64,000 bases of DNA from Elgaria multicarinata webbii. Lineage: Eukaryota; Chordata; Lepidosauria; Squamata; Anguidae. Shown here in pieces: positions 46,070 to 56,215 of the stretch. The stretch covers positions 7,259,206-7,323,205 of the forward strand of contig NC_086180.1 of NCBI RefSeq assembly GCF_023053635.1. The letters run 5' to 3'. The position numbers and the translations under genes are program-made. The notes beneath the pieces were generated by a model that did no database searches, was not told where the DNA came from, and saw only the letters and a list, made by a program, of their open reading frames with translations. Positions within the stretch are counted from its first letter, which is position 1; every line of letters starts with the position of its first letter.

Positions 46070-46258
46070 TCATGGTGCAATCCAGTGCACGTCTACTCAG
46101 AAGTAAGTCCCATTTAATTTGTTGAGTTCAGTGGAACTTCCTCCCAGGTAAGTGTGTATAGCATTCCAGCCTTATAATGTAATCCCATACATGGCTACTC
46201 AGAAATAAGCCCCATTGAATCTATTGAATTCCATGGGACTTACGCCCAGCTGTGTATA
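46070..46258. repeat. Two tandem units of an old amniote interspersed repeat
   Basis: 'gcaatccagtgcacgtctac' with 'cagaagtaagtcccat', and 'gtaatcccatacatggctac' with 'cagaaataagccccat', are two diverged units about 105 bp apart. The family is common in reptile DNA; its class was not determined. Confidence 0.5.
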
Positions 46259-46260
46259 AG

Positions 46261-47212
46261 AGTGTCATCAGATGAGTGTTTTATAGCACGCTCATTACTG
46301 GCCGCGCACGGATGTTCGCGGGTCCTTTTGACAGTGATGTCTACCTTCTACACATCTTCTGCTCCTTCTGCTTTTTTCCGTCAAAAATAAGGCCTGGAAA
46401 ATCAGATTTTCTTTTCTTCTTCTTCTTTTTTTACTGTGATGATACCTGCTGCCATTTCTTGCTGTGTGCACTGAGAGTCCCAAAGCTAAGCACCTTAAGG
46501 AAAATTTTAGAGACTGAAGTCACAATTGCTTAACCTGGGAGTAATTTATTGAAAAGAATCAAAGATATTCATTCAAGAGATCAGATAATGGATCTCAGGA
46601 CTGGCAGGGGAAGGAAAAAAAGGCTGGTAGCAGCATTGATGAACAAAGACAGAAGCAGCTAGCAGGCAGCCTATCCCTGAAGAAAGAAGCAGGGAAAGTT
46701 CACAGGGTTCTCTGGAAAAGTGGGAGTGATGACAGAAGAAAAGGGTTGGAAGTGACTAATGCCATTTCTACACCAACCCGAAAATCCAGGCTGGTCACGG
46801 ACGAGTCCCTGTGCATTCAAATGATGCACAGGGTCTCTCAGTAGGAAGGAGGGACGAGAACAGGTTTTCACAGGGATAAGTACTCCCTGGGGAAACCCAA
46901 TTCTTCCCATGGTCTCAGGATCATCCTGAGACCAGGGGAGGTGTGGCTGCCTGTCTCAGCTTCTTCCCTCCTACCCGTGAGTAGCAGGGATCACTAGAGG
47001 GAAGGAACCAGGAGGAATCGGGGTGGGAGGGCAGTGGGGTCGGGGCCTTTTAAAAAAATAACCCCATGTATGTTTAGCGTTGGAGCGCACGTGCGCTCAT
47101 CTCCTTAATTATTTTTTTTAAAAAATGGCGGGCACAACAACCTTCTTCCTCCCTGGACTAAGGGGAGGATCTCGTGTTCAAGATCTCGTGAGATCCTCCC
47201 CTCTCCCTCCCT
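46261..47212. other. Intergenic, MITE-like pieces, no gene seen
   Basis: A terminus 'gagtgtcatcagatgag' at 46261 mirrors the end at about 3150. A piece at 46760-46960 has inverted 'gtctcaggatcatcctgaga' and 'ctgtgcattcaaatgatgca' motifs like small DNA transposons. A GC-moderate stretch at 47050-47200 is unassigned. Confidence 0.35.
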
Positions 47213-47504
47213 CTAAGGCAGTGGTTCCCAAACCTTTTCAGGTCACCGCCCCCTTGGTTCCACAAACTCATGCCCAGTGCACCCTACCAAACACTATAAA
47301 AATCATTATTCAGAATAGCGGTTTTCAACGACCCACTAAGGAAGATAATAACAATAAAATTCAAAACAGTAACAATGAATTCAATATTTATTCAAAATCT
47401 GAAGCACCGGCCATAGGCTTGCCAAGGGAGGGAGAGAGCGACCGCCTCTGTTTTGCAGCCGGCGTGGCAGGGCACACCAAGCAGGCATGTCTTTTCATTA
47501 TTAA
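47213..47504 (+). mobile_element. hAT-type element fragment joined to an L1
   Basis: 'cagtggttcccaaacctttt' to 'caggcatgtctttt' matches, in reverse, about 51600-51908 of the complete hAT-type element. The right part has been replaced by L1 sequence from 47505. Confidence 0.7.
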
Positions 47505-49214
47505 GATTAAGATTACTAAAAATTTAGAAGATTTGGAAAGTGAAAATTTAAATGGATTGAAAAAAGAGGTAATAGAAAAGCTAAAGAAGTATAAGAAACT
47601 GAATCTTTCTTGGTTTGGAAGAATAGCTCTAATAAAGATGAAAATTTTGCCAAAGATCAATTTTATTTTCAGGATGTTACCAATAAGAATTTCAGATTTA
47701 GAGTTAAAAAGTTGGCAGAATCTTATAAATAATTACTGCAATGCGGAGAAGAAAGCAAGAATTAACAAATCTAATTGGTATATAAATCAAAAGAAGGGTG
47801 GATTGGGTCTCCCGAACCTTGAGTACTATTATATAGCAAACAGGTTAAGACACATTGCTGAAGCAATTCTAGGGGTAGGGGACTTAGAATGGATGGAAGA
47901 TAATACATTAGATAATATTGAGCTAAATTTGCAGAATGTTTTTTTTAAGGAAAAAGGGAAGGGTAATTGGCTTAATGAAATAGATAATTACTTTTTGAAG
48001 TTCCATTGGGAACTCTGGAATAAATATAAAAAGGAATTGCTTTCAATTAATTCCCCTTTAACACCAGTGATAATGCTAAAGAAATTTCCTGAAAATTTAA
48101 AGAATAGATTAGGTAAAGTTTTAAAGGAGGAAAATAAAATGAGATTAAGTGAATGGTTAAAGGGGATGAATACAAGAGAGAGGATGGAAGATGTTTTAAA
48201 AGATTTGAAATTATCATGGTTAAACTATGGGCAATTGGAACAATGGACTAAAAATTGGGTAAAAGAAAATAGAGAGTGTGGAGAGAAGACGAAATTTGAG
48301 GAATTAATTGAAAAAAAAGGGATTGATAAGGGACAAAATATAGGGATAAAAGGGTTAATGAGTCAACTATACAATATATTAACTGAGAAAGGAGTGTGGG
48401 ATAGCAGTGGGAAAGTGGTTTGGGAGACTGATTTGAAGATACAGATAGGACAGCAGAGATGGGAGGGATTATGGAGACAGAGAGTGTTGAGAAATATGTC
48501 AGTAAGAATAAAGGAGAATTACTACAAACTGGTATGGAGGTGGTATTTAACTCCGGTCAGATTAAATAAGATTAATAATCAGCTTTCAGCAGATTGTTGG
48601 AGGGGATGTGGTGAAAAAGGAACGTATTTACATATGTGGTGGGACTGTAAACATGTGCAAAAGTTGTGGAAGATGGTTTTTTATGAGATTGAGCAGATAG
48701 TGGGATTTAAAGTAGAAGTCACACCAAGGATTGCACTACTTTCACCGCAAGAAGAACTTAAATGTAATAAAGAAACGAAAGAGTTAATAACGAATCTGTT
48801 GACGGCTGTGAGACTGATTGTAGCCAGGAACTGGAAGATGCAAGGAGACTATTGTATTGAAGAATGGTATAAAGAAGTGTGGGACATTGCTATAAATGAT
48901 AAATTGACATGTAATATTAAAATGAAAAAAGGTATAGCAAAAACAAATGATTTTGAGGGTATATGGAAAAAGTTCCTGGAGTTTGTATTTTCTAAAGGCA
49001 GTGGGAAACCACCAACAGAAGAAACTATGAGTTTTTGGAAACAGGAATGAGATCCCGAGGGGGGGGGGGAGCACTGTTATGTTTAGTATAAATATGTTTA
49101 ATAGGCAAAATTTGAATATTTGATATTAAGGTAATTTTATGTATATGTAACAAGTGTTTTTTATTTGATGTTTTGTTGTTGTTATATGTTGTTGAATAAA
49201 ATTTTAAAAATTAA
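47505..49214 (+). mobile_element. L1 LINE 3' half (5'-truncated)
   Basis: The frame to 49050 codes the ORF2 C-terminal half: LSWFGRIALIKMKILPKINF, SWLNYGQLEQWTKNW and the CCHC cluster CWRGCGEKGTYLHMWWDC, ending TEETMSFWKQE. The 3' UTR ends in poly-A, then a (GAAA)n run at 49222-49256. It is related to the full L1 at 33872 but a different subfamily by eye. The frame is intact from truncation to stop. Confidence 0.9.
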
Positions 49215-49256
49215 AAAAAAAAAAAAGAAAGAAAGAAAGAAAGAAAGAAAGAAAAA

Positions 49257-49914
49257 GGGAGGAAGAAGGGGGCATTTCACAAGATCTCTCTTGTGAGAAA
49301 GAGTGAGGCTTCTCTTGGTTCAAAGAGACCCTAACCATTCAGCAGTCCAGGAGCTGGTGATATGCCCCCAAACTAAGTTTAATCATTCAAATGTAAACAA
49401 TGGCCGTAGTCCTTAAACAATGGCTCATCGAAATTAGGACGTGTGCTACTTGGGAATCAAACGAACTATCTTTCCTTCCTCTGAGCTCCGACAAATAGGT
49501 AAGCATGAACACCTGATAAGTGGATTTTCCTAGCGACCTTCTTGGGCTGACATTTGGGAGCCTTAATGTAAATGGAAAATAGGATTAAAGGAGGGTAAGA
49601 GGTTAAGGAATCAAATATGAAGAATCCTGATCTTGCCACAAGGGATTGACAGCTTTGTATGATGCACACCATTCTGCTTTGAGTGTCAGGCCTGGCCCTT
49701 GGAATGGCCAACTTCTCCTAAACTCTCCCAAACCGGACTGAAGCCTTCTTTTCTATGTCAAAACAACCAGAATATTGGATCAGACCAAGGCTCCATCTAG
49801 TCCAGCATTGGGTGCACACAGTGGCCAACCAGCTGCCCATGTGAAGCCAGTGGCCAACCAGCTGCCCATGGGAAACCCACAAGTCTAAAGGCCATTATTA
49901 TTATTACTGCCAAG
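49257..49914. other. Intergenic, no gene seen
   Basis: 49257-49760 is unassigned. At about 49765-49885 lies a reversed CR1-like tail ('cagaccaaggctccatctag', 'cagtggccaaccagctgccc'), partly repeated in tandem. Confidence 0.4.
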
Positions 49915-51165
49915 TCTAAAGGCCATTATTCCGTTCTTATTCTCCTTGATTTAACTGCAGCCTTTGACACGGTTGATCACGATCTTCTTTTAGATTCCCT
50001 TCATGACCTTGGATTTTGTGGCTCTGTCTATAACTGGTTTGCCTCCTATCTAGCGGGTCGCTCTTTCAGCGTGTTGGCTAATGGCAGCTCGTCTTCTTCT
50101 TTTCCCCTTTATGTAGGGGTTCCGCAAGGCTCGGTGCTTGGTCCGCTGTTGTTTTCTTTATACATGTTGCCCTTGGGTAAGGTTATTCAATCTCATGGCC
50201 TCCAATATCATCTGTATGCCGATGATACACCATTATATCTTTCTTCTCCGGATCTTTCTCCTGATGTTCACAATCATATCTCGGCATGTCTTTCAGATAT
50301 CTCAGCTTGGTTGCTTCATCGTCGTTTGAAACTTAATATGGCAAAGACTGAATTGCTTGTTTTTCCTCCTAAACCTTCTCCTCATCTCTCATTCTCTCTT
50401 ACTGTCAATGATGTTACACTTACTCCAGTCAAGGAAGCTCGTAGTCTTGGCTTTATATTTGATTCCTCGCTCTCCTTTATTCCTCATATTGAGGCAGTAG
50501 CTAAATCCTGTCGTTTTTTCCTGTATAATATTGCCAAGATTCGATCATTTTTGTCTGTCTCTTCTGCCAAGACTCTTGTTCATGCATTGGTTATTTCTCG
50601 GTTGGACTACTGCAACCTTCTTCTCACTGGCCTTCCTTCTTCTCACATCAGTCCGTTGGTTTCTGTTCACCACTCTGCTGCTAAGATCATCTTCTTGGCT
50701 CGCCGCTCTGACCATGTTACTCCACTGCTGAAATCTCTTCATTGGCTTCCAATTCACTTCAGAATCCAATATAAACTTCTCCTGTTGACCTACAAAGCTT
50801 TTCACTGTCTAGCTCCTTCCTATCTCTCCTCTCTCATCTCACACTATTGCCCCGCTCGTGCTCTTCGCTCCTCTGATGCCTGGAACGCTCTTCCAGAACA
50901 TTTGAGAACTACAAGTTCAACCGCAGCTTTTAAAGCTCAGCTAAAAACTTTTCTTTTTCCTATACCTTTTAAAACTTGATTTTGTTCTGACTTTATACTG
51001 ACTTTACCCTACCCAATGCCTGTTTACCCTACCCTGTGCCTGTTTGCATTCTCTTCCCCTCCTTATTGTTTTATTATGATTTTATTAGAATGTAAGCCTA
51101 TGCGGCAGGGTCTTGCTATTTACTGTTTTACTCTGTACAGCACCATGTACATTGATGGTGCTATA

Positions 51166-51190
<25 letters not shown>
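49915..51190 (+). mobile_element. L2 LINE, 5'-truncated, open RT frame
   Basis: The plus frame codes [47 protein letters not shown] and the C-terminal end [17 protein letters not shown] (50979). The 3' UTR ends 'ggtgctatataaataaataa' with an (AAT)n tail. It is a sister of the L2 at 33395/39871; the RT region from 50071 is one open frame of 302 codons. Confidence 0.9.
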
Positions 51191-51194
<4 letters not shown>

Positions 51195-51196
<2 letters not shown>

Positions 51197-52256
51197 TAAG
51201 TAGGACATGAGTGCAAGAGCATCCTCTCACCCATGTTCCCCAGCAACTGGTGCACACAGGCTTACTGCTTCGGTTACTGGAGATAGTACACAACCATCAG
51301 GGCTAGAACCCATTGATAGCCTTTGCCTCCAGGAATTGGTGTAACTCAGTGGTTCCCAAAGTGGGCTGTACTGCCCCCTTGGGGGCAGTGGGATTGCATA
51401 GGGGGACATTAAGAGGCAAGGGGGCAGCAGGGGGGCACTCGAGGTGGTCTTTTCCGAGAAGCGCCTCTCCAGAAGGTCTTAAAACCCAGGGACATTTTTT
51501 ATGGGAGAAGGTAGTTTGGTCCCAAGCCATGTAGGGGAAGAATCCACACATGTATTAATACCATTTAAGAAGAGTCCTTTTAACGGTGAATTGAAATGTT
51601 TCAAAAGTACCAAAACGCAAATGAAGAGACATGCCCTGATTGGTGTGCCCTGCCACGCCAGCTGCAAAACACAGGCGTTCGCTCTCTTTTCCCTCCCTCC
51701 CTTGGCAAGCCTATGGCCGGTGCTTCAGATTTTGAATAAATATTCAATTCATTGTTACTGTTTTGAATTTTATTGTTATTATCTTCCTTAGTGGGTCATT
51801 GAAAACCGCTATTCTGAATAATGATTTTTATAGTGTTTGGTAGGGTGCACTGGGCATGAGTTTGTGGAACCAAGGGGGCGGTTACCTGAAAAAGTTTGGG
51901 AACCACTGGTCTAACTCCCTTTTAAAACCTTCCAAATTGGTGACCATCACTACATCTTATGGCAATGGATTCTATAGTTTGACAATGAGCTGTGTACTCC
52001 CTTTGATCTGTCTTGAATCTCCCACCGGTTTCATGGGATGAACCCATTGATTTCTAGTATTTTGAAAGCGGGAGAAAAATGTCTTCCTATTCACATTCTC
52101 CACCCAATGCATACTTTTGTACACCTCTATCCTGTCTCGCCTTACTCATACTTTCCCCCACAAGCTAAACAATCCCAGCTGTTGCAACCTTCCCTCTCAG
52201 CGGAGTTGCTCCAGCCCCTTGATCATTTCAGCTTCCCTTTTTCCTAGCTCTACAAC
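51195..52256 (-). mobile_element. CR1-type LINE 3' region split by a hAT-type element
   Basis: The reversed tail ('taggacatgagtgcaagagc', 'tgttccccagcaactggtgc') runs to 51346 and resumes at 51909 ('cttttaaaaccttccaaatt') through 'ccttgatcatttcagcttcc'. The hAT-type element 51347-51908 interrupts it. Confidence 0.65.
51347..51908. mobile_element. hAT-type non-autonomous element, 562 bp
   Basis: The termini cagtggttcccaaa and, reversed, cagtggttcccaaa lie between 8-bp direct repeats gtgtaact / gtctaact (51339-51346, 51909-51916, one mismatch). The 8-bp target and CAGTGGTTCCC terminus are typical of hAT (Charlie-like). No transposase is present. Confidence 0.85.
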
Positions 52257-52258
52257 AA

Positions 52259-52297
<39 letters not shown>

Positions 52298-52470
52298 TTC
52301 TTACCTGCCTCTCCATTTTGATCTAGGCGGGGAACAACAGTAAATATAAAATACATAAAACTGAATTAAGAACATAATATACATTAAAATATCCTAAAAA
52401 CATCCTAAAATTCCACTGGATAGGCCTGCGGGAAGAGATCAGTCTTGATAGCTTTCTTGAATGCTAAAAG
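52257..52470 (-). mobile_element. L2 3' end, reversed
   Basis: An (AAT)n tail (52260-52298) is followed by the reversed 3' UTR. It ends at the junction with the opposite-facing L2 at 52471. Confidence 0.75.
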
Positions 52471-53062
52471 GCTTGATTTCTGCCATGCGCTCTACATAGG
52501 GCTACCTTTGTGCCTAGTCCGGAAACTTCAACTAGTTCAAAATACGGCAGCCAGGCTGGTCACCGGTACACCTAGTGGGGACCACATTACACCAGTTTTA
52601 AAATCTCTTCACTGGCTGCCAATTAGTTTCCGGGCGAAGTATAAAGTGTTGGTTATCACCTTTAAAGCCCTACATGGTTTGGGTCCAGGCTACCTGTGGG
52701 ATCGCCTTCTCCCATACAATCCACCCTGCACACTCAGGTCCTCTGGGAAGAATCTACTTCAGTCAGCAAAAACTAGATTGACAACTGTTGCGCAGAGGAC
52801 CGTCTCTTCTGCTGCTCCCAGGCTGCGGAATGACCTGCCGGAGGAGACTTGTCAACTTAACAGTCTATCAGCATTTAAGAAAGCTATTAAGACTGATCTC
52901 TTCCGGCAGGTCTATCCAGTGGAATTTTAGGATGTTTTAAATTGATTTTAGGATGTTTTAACAACGTATATTATGTTTTAATTCAGTTTTATGTATTTTA
53001 TATTTACAGTTGTTCCCCGCCTCAATCAGAATGGAGAGGCGGGTAAGAAATAAATTTATTTA
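52471..53062 (+). mobile_element. L2 3' end, forward
   Basis: It codes [50 protein letters not shown] and FKKAIKTDLFRQVYPVEF. The 3' UTR follows to 'gaaataaatttatttattta'. With 52257-52470 it forms a tail-outward inverted pair with repeated 3' UTR. Confidence 0.85.
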
Positions 53063-53620
53063 TTTATTTGATGATGATGATGATGATGATGATTAAAAGA
53101 CTGTCAAGTTCCTGCCCAAGAGTTTCTCTCTCTCTTGCCCGGCTTCGCCCGTTCTCTCTGGCTGCCCCGTTTGCTTGGAACGCGCTTCCAGAGCAACTAC
53201 GTACCACGAGTTCCATCATAGATTTTAAAACGCGTTTGAAAACTCATTTGTTTTCAATAGCTTTTGGTATTTTAGCCTGATTTACTGTTCTTATTACTAT
53301 GATTATTCGCTTATTTCTGTTTTGTGAACCCCTTCCCCCCCCCCCCCTTCATATGTTTGAATGTGATTTTAGATTGTAAGCCTTTAGGCAGGGTGTTGCT
53401 GTTTTATTTGTATATTTTGTACAGCACCAAGTACGGTATTTCTTCAATTCTAAGACACACTCCCCCCCCCCCCATAAACATCTCTAAAAACGGGGTGCGT
53501 CTTAGAATCGCGGGTGTGTCTTTGGGTTTTTTTCTGTTGGTGGTACTGAAATTAGTGTGCATCTTACAATCGATGGTGTCTTACAATCGAAGAAATATGG
53601 TACATTGTTGGTGCTATATA

Positions 53621-53645
<25 letters not shown>
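53063..53645 (+). mobile_element. L2 3' end (second subfamily) carrying a TA-targeted MITE
   Basis: After a (GAT)n run, the ORF end FAWNALPEQLRTTSSIIDFK and a 3' UTR with 'ttgtacagcaccaagta' are interrupted at 53434-53600 by a small element. They resume with 'cattgttggtgctatataaa' and an (AAT)n tail to about 53671. Confidence 0.8.
53434..53600. mobile_element. 167-bp MITE inside the L2 tail
   Basis: The ends cggtatttcttcaattctaa and, reversed, ccatatttcttcgattgtaa lie between TA dinucleotides (53432-53433, 53601-53602). The TA target fits a Tc1/mariner-type derivative. A C-run lies at 53463-53474. Confidence 0.7.
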
Positions 53646-53671
<26 letters not shown>

Positions 53672-53851
53672 TTGTTGATGAGGCCGTTCCACAGCCCAGG
53701 GTCCGTTTTTAGGGTGCAGCGCCCAGGACTGAACACAACATTCCCAGTGCGTTGGCATCATCACAGATTTCTACCAGGGCAGTAGGACCTTGGCAGTTTC
53801 ATGGTCCATTTCAATCGCTGCCTTGCTTCCGTGTCAACGCGCACGCAGGAC

Positions 53852-53895
53852 GCACGATTGGCTCTCCTGCACGCACGCAGGAGAGCCAATCGTGC
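53852..53895. promoter_or_regulatory. Perfect 19-bp inverted repeat with paired CCAAT boxes
   Basis: The arms gcacgattggctctcctgc (53852-53870) and its exact reverse complement (53877-53895) flank a 6-bp loop. Each arm holds an ATTGG/CCAAT pentamer, in opposite orientation and 28 bp apart start to start. NF-Y is the known CCAAT binder. Binding here is inference. Confidence 0.7.
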
Positions 53896-54039
53896 CACGG
53901 GGGTCGTGTGAACGCAGCCCGCGACCCCCGCCCGGAACCGCCCCCCCCACTCTCTCCCCCCTCTTTGACGGACAGCCCAGAACGGAAGCAACCAGCCAAT
54001 CGGGCGCAGGCGGGAGGCGGGCTCAGAACGTTCCCCGGC

Positions 54040-54163
54040 CTGAGTGCGCGCGAGACCGAGGAGGAGGTCCGCCCAAGGCCGCTACCTCGCTCGTGTGTCC
54101 TTCTCCCACCGCCGCGCTTCTCCTGCGATCCGACGTCTCCCGTTGCAGGCGAGTCAAGGGCAG
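54040..54163 (+). ncRNA. MAVS: MAVS exon 1, non-coding (5' UTR), approximate start
   Basis: A strong donor, cag|gtaaga, at 54163/54164 sits in the CpG-rich stretch; the next acceptor (59880) leads straight to the MAVS start codon. The 5' end is a guess because no initiator is evident. It is typed here as untranslated transcript. Confidence 0.5.
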
Positions 54164-54489
54164 GTAAGAAGAGGCGCGCCGAGCCACCTCCGAGCATGCC
54201 TCACGGCCTCCCTGGAGGCGGTGGGCGCGTTTTGCTCCGGATTAACACTACGGATTAACTCCACTTCTCACTCTACTCCCCTGCTCGGGTCAGGCTGAGA
54301 CGCGTGTCCGGGGCAATTCCCTTTTGTTTGCATTCACGGCCATTGGGCGTCACTCTTTGCTGAGCCCGGGGGTGCCTCAAGCTGAATAACGCAAAGTGCT
54401 TTCGCTTTCGTCACCGGCTTTTGTTTTTATTTTACCATCTGAGCATGGAAGGAGGCAGCAGCCGAGGCCTCCAGAGGCCCGTTTACACT

Positions 54490-55167
54490 GGGGTTACCCT
54501 ATGAAAAGGAGGACGGGGCTCCTGTATCTTTAACAGTTACATAGAAAAAGGGAATTTCAGCAGACGTCATTTGTACACATGCAGCACCTGGTGAAATTCC
54601 CTCTTCATCACAACAGTGAAAGCTGCTTCATCACAATTTATTTATTTATTTACTTATTACATTTTCATACCACCCAAATAGCCGAAGCTCTCCGGGTGGT
54701 TCACAACAGGTAAAACTCCAGAGTGACCAGATAACAAAAGAGGACAGGGCTCCTGCAACTGTTGAGATGAAGAGGGGATTTCACTAGGTGCTGAATGTGT
54801 ACAAGGGACTCCTGCTGAAATTCCCTTTTCTATGCAACTGTTAAAGTAGGGTGACCATATGAAAAGGAGGACAGGGCTCCTGTATCTTTAACAGTTGCAT
54901 AGAAAAGGGAATTTCAGCAGGTGCCATTTGTACGCATGCAGCCCCTGGTGAAATTTCCTCTTCATCACAACAGTTAAAGCTGCAGGAACTATACTTGAGT
55001 GATCAGATTTAAAAGAGGGCAGGGCACCTGCAGCTTTAACTGGTGTGATGAAGAAGAAATTTCACCAGGTTCCCCATATATACAAATGACACCTGCTGAA
55101 ATTCCCTTTTCTATGCAACTGTTAAAGATACAGGAGCCCTGTCCTCCTTTTCATATGGTCACCCTAT
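54490..55167. mobile_element. Cluster of palindromic MITEs in MAVS intron 1
   Basis: The family termini appear repeatedly: 'gggttaccctatgaaaagga' (about 54492), 'agagtgaccagataacaaaa' (54720), and a nearly full foldback at about 54847-55166 (gggtgaccatatgaaaagg to ccttttcatatggtcaccc). At about 54640-54715 a short L2-like 3' tail ('ttatttatttacttattaca') interrupts. It is the same family as 14364-14679. Confidence 0.75.
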
Positions 55168-55220
55168 GGTACCTTGAAAGATGCATTGATTGCCAGTATG
55201 TGGAGTATATTACAGGAGTG

Positions 55221-55347
55221 ATCCTATGTATGTGTAGACAGGAAAAAAAAAGTCCTACAACTCCCAGCATTCCCCAGCAAGCACTTCTGGCTGGGGATTG
55301 CTGGGAGTTGTAGGACCTCTTTTTTTCTGTCTACACATACATAGGAT
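55221..55347. repeat. 127-bp near-perfect hairpin in MAVS intron 1
   Basis: Arms of 58 bp (55221-55278 and 55290-55347) with an 11-bp loop start atcctatgtatgtgtagaca and end with its mirror. They contain 'cctacaactcccagcatt' and its reverse. Only a handful of mismatches are seen. It is probably a MITE foldback. Confidence 0.8.
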
Positions 55348-55549
55348 TGTGCCCCAAGTTAGTAAGTAGGCAGACAAAGAAGCCTCTTATACAGTCATTT
55401 TGATCTACCTTCCTAGTTTAAAAAGCGGTACATTGTGTCCCTCTTGCATAGTTTGAGGACTTTTCCTGTGATTTGTTTTACAGCACAACAGATCTGCAGT
55501 GATCCAGGCTCCTTTCCTTAAGGTTGTGGTTCTGTTTTGTTATTAAAAC

Positions 55550-55660
55550 AACAAAGAGCCTTGTGGCGCCTTTAAAGATTAACATTTTTATTACGGCATC
55601 AGCTTCCATGGACGAGAGTCCTGTTTCATCAGATGCTTGAATTGTTATCCTAAATGGGCA
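55550..55660. repeat. Old interspersed repeat fragment
   Basis: 'agagccttgtggcgccttta' ... 'catcagcttccatggacgag' ... 'catcagatgc' is a common reptile/turtle-type repeat. The class is not determined. A G-run lies at 55683-55702. Confidence 0.4.
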
Positions 55661-55849
55661 GCCATATATACACCCACGTGGTTGGGGAGGGGGGGGGGGG
55701 GAGAAAGAGGAGTGAGATCAGAGGGAAACAAAATTCAAAAAGAACAGGCGGTAATCATTGGGTAAAAGCAAAATAGTCACCGTTTCAATTTACAAGGCAT
55801 TGTTGTTAAGTATATGAAAAGTAAGATACTTGCTTAGTCATTAAAATTG

Positions 55850-56186
55850 TGTATGTATGGCTATGTCAGGGTTAAACAGAAAAAGACTATCTGTGTGCAA
55901 TTACCTTGAGATACACTGGGAGCTCTACAGGGAACCTTGCCAGGATTTTCTTAGGACATTAAGGGGTTAAGGTTAGCCTGACCACAGCTGTTTGTAATGT
56001 AGATAAGAACTGTGTAGATATATATGTGTATATAGTTTCTCACTTTTGTAAAATGGAACTGGACTGCACGGAACTGTAAAAGAAGCCTGAAGAGAATAAA
56101 CTAACTCTGCTGTGTAAGACCTGCATGGTGTGCGTTTGTTTCTGGGCACGGACAGAATCCCAGAGGAAAAGTTCTGGCACCCAACA
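55850..56186 (+). repeat. Probable solo LTR of an endogenous retrovirus-like element
   Basis: Ends TGTATG...CCAACA lie between 4-bp direct repeats attg (55846-55849, 56187-56190). An AATAAA at 56095-56100 is followed by a U5-like CT-rich stretch. No internal coding part is present. It looks like an old solo LTR; the family was not identified. Confidence 0.5.
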
Positions 56187-56215
56187 ATTGTTGGTAATGA
56201 AACATTCATCCGGGT

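Larger units (their letters stand above)
53830..54300 (+). promoter_or_regulatory. CpG-rich promoter of MAVS
   Basis: This is the only strongly GC- and CpG-rich stretch of the window, standing upstream of the MAVS coding exons. It contains a perfect inverted repeat with an ATTGG and a CCAAT (53852-53895), a further CCAAT at 53996-54000, GC-box-like runs ('gcgggaggcgggct'), and ETS-like GGAA sites (about 53982). No TATA box is seen. It is the expected type of promoter for a broadly expressed immune adaptor gene. The region also reads open in several frames, which GC-rich DNA does by chance. Confidence 0.75.

Noticed and set aside
47125-49050. 641-codon open frame as a single gene
   Set aside because: Its first part is hAT-type and unassigned DNA and the rest is an L1 ORF2 end; the joined frame is most simply chance. 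Kept only as a finding.
53068-53280. Met-run frame followed by a small protein
   Set aside because: The Met run is a (GAT)n repeat and the rest is the end of an L2 ORF.
53752-54258. Long overlapping open frames in both strands of the GC-rich stretch
   Set aside because: Stops are rare in CpG-rich DNA. No conserved protein pattern is visible, and promoter plus 5' UTR explains the region.
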